Shown: piece by piece, positions 6,411 through 10,469 of the stretch
Layout: every line of letters starts with the position of its first letter
Numbering within the stretch: the first letter of the stretch is position 1
NCBI GenBank assembly: GCA_945901195.1
Contig: CAMDKB010000133.1
Span: 1 to 10,469 of the forward strand
Reading direction: 5' to 3'
Source of the DNA: Rhizobium sp. Q54
Lineage (GTDB): Bacteria; Pseudomonadota; Alphaproteobacteria; Rhizobiales; Beijerinckiaceae
Length of the DNA: 10,469 bases
The notes under the pieces: model-generated
What the model was told of the DNA's origin: nothing
Database searches by the model: none
The model's input: the letters and a program-made list of their open reading frames with translations, nothing else
Made by a program: the position numbers and the translations under genes

Positions 6411-8127
6411 AAACGCTCGTTTCTCCGGATGCGCCAGGATGCGTAACAGCGCCATCGCGGGCGTTGCCGACAGTCTGCGCATATTTCCAGATGGTGCCCG
6501 ATCCAAATTCTGCCGGATGCGGCTTCCAGGTCTTCTTGCGCTCGGCAAGTTCGGCATCGCTGAGTTCTACGGACAGGATGCCATCGATGGCATCCAGAAC
6601 GATCATGTCGCCATCCTTCAGCAGGCCGATGGGGCCACCCACCGCAGCCTCGGGCCCGACATGGCCCACACAGAACCCGCGGGTTGCGCCGGAAAAGCGG
6701 CCGTCAGTGATGAGAGCAACTTTTTCACCCATGCCCTGACCATAGAGCGCCGCAGTGGTCGCCAGCATTTCGCGCATGCCGGGGCCGCCCTTGGGGCCTT
6801 CGTAGCGAATGACGAGCACATCGCCTTCCTTGTATTGCTTCTTGGTGACCGCCTCGAAGGCGCGCTCTTCGGTATCGAAGACGCGCGCGGGACCACGGAA
6901 ACGCTGCTTCTCCGGCGGCATGCCAGCCACTTTCACGATAGCGCCTTCGGGAGCCAGATTGCCTCGCAGGCCAACAACGCCGCCCGTGACCGTGATCGGC
7001 TTGTTGGCGGGATAGATCACATCCTGGTTGTCGTTCCACTTCACCTTGGCAAGATTTTCAGCAATCGTGCGGCCCGTGACAGTTATGCAATCGCCATGCA
7101 GGAAGCCGTGATCGAGCAGCGTCTTCATCATCAGCGGTATGCCGCCAACTTCGAACATGTCTTTGGCGACGTATTTCCCACCCGGCTTGAGATCGGCCAC
7201 GTAAGGCGTGCGCTTGAATATCTCGGCCACATCGAAAAGATCGAACTTGATGCCGCATTCATGTGCAATCGCAGGCAGATGCAACGCCGCATTCGTCGAG
7301 CCGCCAGACGCAGCAACCACTGTCGCCGCATTTTCCAGCGCCTTGCGGGTCACGATGTCACGCGGACGCAAGTTCTTGGCGATCAGGTCCATAATCATTT
7401 CACCGGCTGCCATGCAGAACCGGTCGCGAATTTCGTAGGGAGCAGGAGCGCCCGCCGAATAGGGAAGAGCCAGACCGATGGCCTCCGAAACCGTCGCCAT
7501 GGTGTTGGCGGTAAACTGCGCTCCGCAGGCGCCGGCGGATGGACAAGCGACGTTTTCGAGTTCGTCGAGATCTTCATCGCTCATATCGCCGACGGAATGT
7601 TTTCCAACCGCCTCGAAGAGATCCTGCACAGTGACAGGCTGGCCCTTGAATGTGCCAGGGAGAATCGAACCACCGTAGATAAATATCGAAGGCACGTTCA
7701 GGCGCACCATAGCCATCATCATGCCTGGCAGCGACTTGTCGCAACCGGCAAGTCCGACAATCGCATCGTAGCAATGGCCGCGCATGGTGAGTTCAACTGA
7801 GTCGGCGATCACTTCGCGTGACACCAGCGAGGCCTTCATGCCCTGATGGCCCATGGCAATACCGTCAGTTACGGTAATGGTGCAGAATTCGCGCGGCGTT
7901 CCGCCAGCCGAAGCAACGCCTTTTTTCACGGCCTGCGCCTGGCGCATCAATGCAATGTTGCAAGGAGCCGCTTCGTTCCACGCGGAAACAACACCGACCA
8001 GCGGTTGATGAATCTGCTCGCGAGTAAGCCCCATGGCATAAAGATAGGAACGATGGGGAGCACGCGCCGGCCCCTCCGTTACATGACGCGAGGGGAGCTT
8101 CTTCTTGTCAAACACGCGATCGTCCAT
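6397..8127 (-). CDS. ilvD: Dihydroxy-acid dehydratase
   Basis: A 576-residue cytoplasmic [2Fe-2S] lyase of the IlvD/Edd family. It dehydrates 2,3-dihydroxy-3-methylbutanoate and its isoleucine-pathway homologue to the 2-keto acids in valine, leucine and isoleucine synthesis. Cluster ligands are C56 (EAAPCNIA), C129 (AGCDKSLPG) and C201 (CPSAGACGAQFTANTM). K131 after the second cysteine is the Lys that is carbamylated to bind Mg2+, and S479 in DGRFSGATRG is the likely catalytic base. It belongs to the shorter group (about 575 aa, as in mycobacteria and plants), not the 616-aa E. coli type. The segment GCDKSLPGMMMAMVRLNVPSIFIYGG favours DHAD over the related sugar-acid dehydratases, though a paralogue of different specificity cannot be fully excluded. 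ATG 8127 has AGGA 7 nt upstream. Its 5' leader contains a small hairpin (CCCGG/CCGGG, 8156-8172) but no U-run and no branched-chain-rich leader peptide that I can see. Confidence 0.93.
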   Translation of the reverse strand: MDDRVFDKKKLPSRHVTEGPARAPHRSYLYAMGLTREQIHQPLVGVVSAWNEAAPCNIALMRQAQAVKKGVASAGGTPREFCTITVTDGIAMGHQGMKASLVSREVIADSVELTMRGHCYDAIVGLAGCDKSLPGMMMAMVRLNVPSIFIYGGSILPGTFKGQPVTVQDLFEAVGKHSVGDMSDEDLDELENVACPSAGACGAQFTANTMATVSEAIGLALPYSAGAPAPYEIRDRFCMAAGEMIMDLIAKNLRPRDIVTRKALENAATVVAASGGSTNAALHLPAIAHECGIKFDLFDVAEIFKRTPYVADLKPGGKYVAKDMFEVGGIPLMMKTLLDHGFLHGDCITVTGRTIAENLAKVKWNDNQDVIYPANKPITVTGGVVGLRGNLAPEGAIVKVAGMPPEKQRFRGPARVFDTEERAFEAVTKKQYKEGDVLVIRYEGPKGGPGMREMLATTAALYGQGMGEKVALITDGRFSGATRGFCVGHVGPEAAVGGPIGLLKDGDMIVLDAIDGILSVELSDAELAERKKTWKPHPAEFGSGTIWKYAQTVGNARDGAVTHPGASGETSVYADI

Positions 8128-8210
8128 ACTCGTATCCTGCTTTGCCAGACCAAGCCCCGGGCATCGACCGGGTCACGCGCACACACTGCATGCGCTCCAA
8201 ACGTATGGAC

Positions 8211-8233
8211 TGACCTTAGACGAATGACCTTAG
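8211..8233. repeat. Tandem 9-bp direct repeat upstream of ilvD
   Basis: TGACCTTAG occurs at 8211-8219 and again at 8225-8233, a spacing of 14 bp start to start, about 85-105 bp upstream of the ilvD start codon. Read in the ilvD direction it is CTAAGGTCA twice. It could be a regulator site in the ilvD promoter; no known consensus was recognised. Confidence 0.5.
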
Positions 8234-8420
8234 CGCGGCGTTTATGGCACAAACGCGGCGCAGAATTCGGCAGACAATGGCAAAATTCGAATGATTTAAG
8301 GGCTGTTGCACTCATGCAACATTTCAGAGGCTCTTCCCCCGAACACTGTGCCGGACCGATACAGGGAGCCAACACGCGTACACGTCAATCTCACCGTTGC
8401 ATAGGCCCTAAAAGAAAGCC

Positions 8421-8450
8421 TTGTATGTGAAGTGTAGCCTATGCTACACT
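8421..8450 (+). promoter_or_regulatory. Putative mntH promoter (-35 TTGTAT, extended -10)
   Basis: TTGTAT (8421-8426) is 18 nt from TACACT (8445-8450), and a TG at 8442-8443 gives an extended -10 (TGCTACACT). This would start RNA near 8457 and leave a leader of about 155-160 nt before mntH. Matches to consensus are partial, and the main support is the operator-like palindrome lying on the -10. Confidence 0.4.
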
Positions 8451-8451
8451 T
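8430..8451. promoter_or_regulatory. Perfect 22-bp palindrome, likely Mn-responsive operator of mntH
   Basis: Arms AAGTGTAGC (8430-8438) and GCTACACTT (8443-8451) are perfect reverse complements around a CTAT spacer. The core, TAGC-N4-GCTA inside an 8-4-8 layout, is like the E. coli MntR box (AACATAGC-N4-GCTATGTT), with 5 of 8 positions per arm the same. It covers the putative -10 of mntH, as expected for a repressor site. In Brucella abortus mntH is reported to be under the Fur-family regulator Mur, so the binder could be Mur or a DtxR-type MntR; no regulator gene is in the window. Confidence 0.7.
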
Positions 8452-8614
8452 GGATAATAGTGGTTGTTTGCCGACCAGAAGCGGTCGTTTGCGCGACACG
8501 CGGGATGTTCTGCCTTACGTCCAGCTTGTCCAAGACGACTGATAATGTGTTGGGGACGACCATCAATACGGTCAACAAGACGGGCCCAGCCTCCAATGCC
8601 TGGCGAGGGATTGT

Positions 8615-9943
8615 ATGACGAGCACACTGATGGGAGTGTCTGCGTTGCAGACAGATAAACGTCTTTCCCTGCCGGAATCTCACGGCACGGTAAATGTCAG
8701 CGGGACAAAACTAAGGCGTTTTGCGGCCTTCCTTGGTCCTGGATACCTGGTTGCCACCGGATATATGGACCCCGGCAATTGGGCGACGGCCCTTGCAGGC
8801 GGCTCGAAATTTGGCACGGCGCTTCTCTTCGTTGCAGTCCTTTCCAGCCTGATGGCGCTCCTTCTTCAGGCCCTCTCGGCACGGCTGGCCGTCGCCACCG
8901 GGATGGATCTGGCACAGGCTTGCCGCGCCCGATTCCCTCGACCAGTCACTTTTGTGCTCTGGCTGATCGCAGAAGCCGCCATCATCGCCACCGATCTGGC
9001 CGAAGTTATCGGTACGGCCATCGGCCTTCAATTGTTGTTCGGCCTGCCTCTGTTTTGGGGCGTATTGCTCACAGCGCTTGATGTCTTTTTAGTGCTGGCT
9101 CTGCAAAATCTGGGATTCCGAAAGCTGGAAGCTTTTGTGTTCGCACTGTTGATTGTCATCGCCATAGCGTTTGCAGGCCAATTGTTCCTCGCCAAACCGG
9201 AGATTGCCGCCATATTGGGCGGCCTCGTTCCGCGCGCCGAACTCGTGACAAATCCTGAAATGCTTTATCTTGCCCTTGGCATTCTCGGCGCGACCGTCAT
9301 GCCGCATAACCTTTATTTGCATTCCGGAATAGTTCTGACGCGCAAGATCGGGCCTGAACTCGCCGACAAGCGTGAAGCCATTCGTTTCGCCACTCTGGAT
9401 TCAACCATCGCATTGACCTTTGCATTGCTGATCAATGGCTCCATCCTGCTGCTGGCTGCTGCTGCCTTCAACGCCAAGGGGCGAACGGACGTCGCCGAAC
9501 TGCAACAAGCGCACGAATTGCTGGCTCCCCTGCTCGGCACCGTAATGGCCGCTCATCTTTTCGGCATTGCCCTGCTTGCCTGCGGATTGAATTCGACAGT
9601 CACAGCGACACTGGCCGGCCAGATCGTGATGGAAGGATTTGTGCATCTGAAGATGAAACCGATCCATCGCCGCCTCGTCACACGTGGCATCGCACTGATT
9701 CCTGCGGCGGGCGTTACAATAATTGGAGGAGAAGCCTACACTGGCAAACTTCTCATCATGAGTCAGGTTGTCCTCTCCCTCGCCCTGCCCTTCGCCGTGG
9801 TGCCGCTGGTCTGGTTCACCGCGTCGCGTAAAATGCTTGGCGTGCTGGTGGCTGCAAAATGGCAGACGGCGCTCGCAGTATTGATCGCGGCCGTAATTAT
9901 CAGCCTGAACATAAAGTTACTGAGTGATGTCATCCTTAGTTGA
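8615..9943 (+). CDS. mntH: Nramp-family divalent metal:H+ symporter MntH
   Basis: A 442-residue inner-membrane transporter that imports Mn(II), and less well Fe(II) and other divalent metals, with protons. Both Nramp signatures are intact: DPGNW in TM1 (D52, N55) and GATVMPHNLYLHS in TM6 (A226, M229, H231). D52, N55, A226 and M229 match the metal ligands known from Nramp structures; M229 favours transition metals over Ca/Mg. About 11 hydrophobic segments follow in order, from residue 37 to 437, the expected number for the family. ATG 8615 has GAGG (8605-8608) 6 nt upstream; ATG 8630 is an alternative without a ribosome binding site. Control is probably through the palindrome at 8430-8451. The reading frame is complete, and the gene stands alone, with an IS630 remnant or element beginning shortly after it. 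Confidence 0.95.
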   Translation: MTSTLMGVSALQTDKRLSLPESHGTVNVSGTKLRRFAAFLGPGYLVATGYMDPGNWATALAGGSKFGTALLFVAVLSSLMALLLQALSARLAVATGMDLAQACRARFPRPVTFVLWLIAEAAIIATDLAEVIGTAIGLQLLFGLPLFWGVLLTALDVFLVLALQNLGFRKLEAFVFALLIVIAIAFAGQLFLAKPEIAAILGGLVPRAELVTNPEMLYLALGILGATVMPHNLYLHSGIVLTRKIGPELADKREAIRFATLDSTIALTFALLINGSILLLAAAAFNAKGRTDVAELQQAHELLAPLLGTVMAAHLFGIALLACGLNSTVTATLAGQIVMEGFVHLKMKPIHRRLVTRGIALIPAAGVTIIGGEAYTGKLLIMSQVVLSLALPFAVVPLVWFTASRKMLGVLVAAKWQTALAVLIAAVIISLNIKLLSDVILS

Positions 9944-9995
9944 TGATTTTGTTAAGCCTTTTTTACCAGTTGACACGCTGCAAAATACACTGATT

Positions 9996-10031
9996 ACTTT
10001 CAAATGGTCGGATACTAGGCTCTTTGAAAGT
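9996..10031. repeat. 9-bp inverted repeat between mntH and the IS630 transposase
   Basis: ACTTTCAAA (9996-10004) and TTTGAAAGT (10023-10031) are perfect reverse complements separated by 18 nt. The site lies in the AT-rich spacer 9944-10079. There is no U-run on the plus side, so it is not a classical intrinsic terminator for mntH. It may be an IS-end structure or a regulator site. The rest of this spacer holds a lone TTGACA (9970-9975) without a good -10. Confidence 0.5.
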
Positions 10032-10469
10032 TCTATAAGGCATTTCTAAAAACTCTTCGCGAATTTAACTATCCTCTGATCAGTTCACAACCCGAAAATC
10101 CTTTGGATTGATGACACGAAAATTGTCGGTGACCGAACTTCGGAACAGCGACCAGTTTCGCGGAACCTTTTCTCGCAAAAACCCCAGCGTTGCATCTGCG
10201 AACTCGGCGCATGTCGCGTAGGTCTTGTTGTGCGTGACATTCCTGTGCATGACGCCCCACAGCCGCTCGATCGGGTTTAGGTGCGGGCAATAAACAGGGA
10301 TGAAATGGAGCTTGATCCCGCGGCCGGGCCGCGCCAGCCAGTCGCGCACGAGCCTGGCGTGATGATACCGCGCGTTGTCGAGATAGACATGGATGAGCAC
10401 CATCAATGGCCAGGCCAATTCCATTGATTCCAGCAACCTGACCGTCGAGGCGGCATCGACGGTGATAGC
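10005..10469 (-). mobile_element. Partial IS630-family insertion sequence
   Basis: The transposase fragment plus its 3' flank mark one end of an insertion sequence that continues beyond the window. The left boundary given is approximate: it should be next to a TA, and candidates are the TA dinucleotides in the AT-rich stretch 10011-10080. The element points toward mntH, with the 3' end of its transposase gene facing the 3' end of mntH, so it should not disturb mntH control. Confidence 0.6.
10080..10469 (-). CDS. IS630-family transposase, C-terminal part (runs off the right edge)
   Basis: The last 129 codons of a DDE transposase of the IS630/Tc1-mariner group; the frame is open to the window edge, so the N-terminal part (DNA-binding helix-turn-helix domains and first catalytic Asp) lies outside. 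Seen here are the second catalytic Asp in VYLDNARYHHA (D31 of the fragment) and the third acidic residue in CPHLNPIERLWG (E68), both in the usual DDE_3 context and spacing. The C-terminus ends in FRVVN with TGA at 10082-10080. No frameshift or internal stop occurs in the visible part, so the gene may be intact. IS630 elements duplicate a TA at the target; the inner end of this copy must lie between 9944 and 10080, but with one end visible the terminal repeat cannot be fixed. Internal TTG or ATG codons are not taken as starts. Confidence 0.88.
   Translation of the reverse strand, partial: AITVDAASTVRLLESMELAWPLMVLIHVYLDNARYHHARLVRDWLARPGRGIKLHFIPVYCPHLNPIERLWGVMHRNVTHNKTYATCAEFADATLGFLREKVPRNWSLFRSSVTDNFRVINPKDFRVVN

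Larger units (their letters stand above)
8128..8614. other. Divergent intergenic region between ilvD and mntH
   Basis: 487 bp without a convincing gene. From the ilvD side: AGGA ribosome binding site of ilvD (8135-8138 as TCCT); a small hairpin (8156-8172); a 9-bp direct repeat TGACCTTAG (8211-8219, 8225-8233); an inverted repeat GCGTTT/AAACGC (8238-8256); a palindrome GTTGCA-CTCA-TGCAAC (8305-8320); an imperfect 16-bp inverted repeat pair (8295-8310 with 8398-8413); the mntH promoter/operator (8421-8451); and a leader of roughly 155 nt before mntH. Frames crossing it lack ribosome binding sites and family resemblance. Confidence 0.7.

Noticed and set aside
6411..6557. N-terminal extension of the Sel1 protein to 6557
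   Set aside because: It would bury the signal peptide 50 residues inside the protein and lengthen the overlap with ilvD to 161 bp.
6118..7800. Long plus-strand open frame (560 codons) opposite ilvD and the Sel1 gene
   Set aside because: It lies antisense to two genes with clear family motifs, shows a low-complexity His/Arg/Ala-rich composition typical of GC-rich shadow frames, and has no recognisable domain.
8079..8430. Open frames on both strands in the ilvD-mntH spacer
   Set aside because: No ribosome binding sites, partial overlap with ilvD, odd composition, no recognisable domain.
9930..9965. Rho-independent terminator of mntH
   Set aside because: TCATC/GATGA around the stop codon is only a 5-bp AT-rich stem, and the TTTT and TTTTTT runs do not follow a stable GC-rich hairpin.
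9970..9998. Plus-strand promoter with perfect TTGACA after mntH
   Set aside because: At 17 nt spacing the -10 would be ATTACT, matching only 3 of 6 positions, and no plus-strand gene follows.
1..10469. CRISPR arrays, tRNA or rRNA genes, toxin-antitoxin or defence genes
   Set aside because: No regularly spaced repeats, no tRNA-like cloverleaf and no such protein families were seen on either strand.

Overview
The window looks like chromosomal DNA of an alphaproteobacterium in the order Hyphomicrobiales, most likely the Brucella/Ochrobactrum group. This rests on the GC-rich coding sequence, the protein types (an ExoR-like Sel1 protein, a CHASE2 adenylate cyclase, a short-form IlvD, MntH), and a roughly 100-bp double-hairpin intergenic repeat (2335-2436) of the size and build of the Bru-RS/RIME-type palindromic repeats of this group. 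The species was not established. Most of the window is ordinary housekeeping and metabolic DNA. I see no CRISPR array, tRNA, rRNA, phage gene or defence cassette.

Left block, plus strand (1-5521): an LLM-class, FMN-dependent monooxygenase of the NtaA/SnaA/DszA type; a LpxL/HtrB-type acyltransferase; the double-hairpin repeat; exonuclease III, which is best started at a TTG behind a perfect AGGAGG; and, almost touching it, a membrane-bound class III adenylate cyclase with an extracytoplasmic CHASE2 sensor. The exonuclease and cyclase genes are probably co-transcribed.

Middle block, minus strand (5550-8127): ilvD (dihydroxy-acid dehydratase, third enzyme of branched-chain amino acid synthesis) followed by a gene for an exported Sel1-repeat protein resembling ExoR, the periplasmic inhibitor of the ExoS/ChvI (BvrS/BvrR) two-component system. 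The two genes overlap by 14 bp, so they form one transcript. This block converges on the cyclase gene with only 28 bp between the stops.

Right block (8128-10469): a 487-bp divergent intergenic region holds a 9-bp direct repeat upstream of ilvD, several inverted repeats, and a perfect 22-bp palindrome that overlaps a plausible extended -10 promoter about 165 bp before mntH. Its 8-4-8 core resembles MntR-type manganese operators. MntH is a complete Nramp-family Mn(II)/proton symporter. After it comes an AT-rich spacer with a 9-bp inverted repeat, and then the 3' part of an IS630-family transposase gene (minus strand) that runs off the right edge.

The observations most worth following are the palindrome and long leader of mntH, the ilvD/ExoR-like overlap, and the IS630 insertion boundary.
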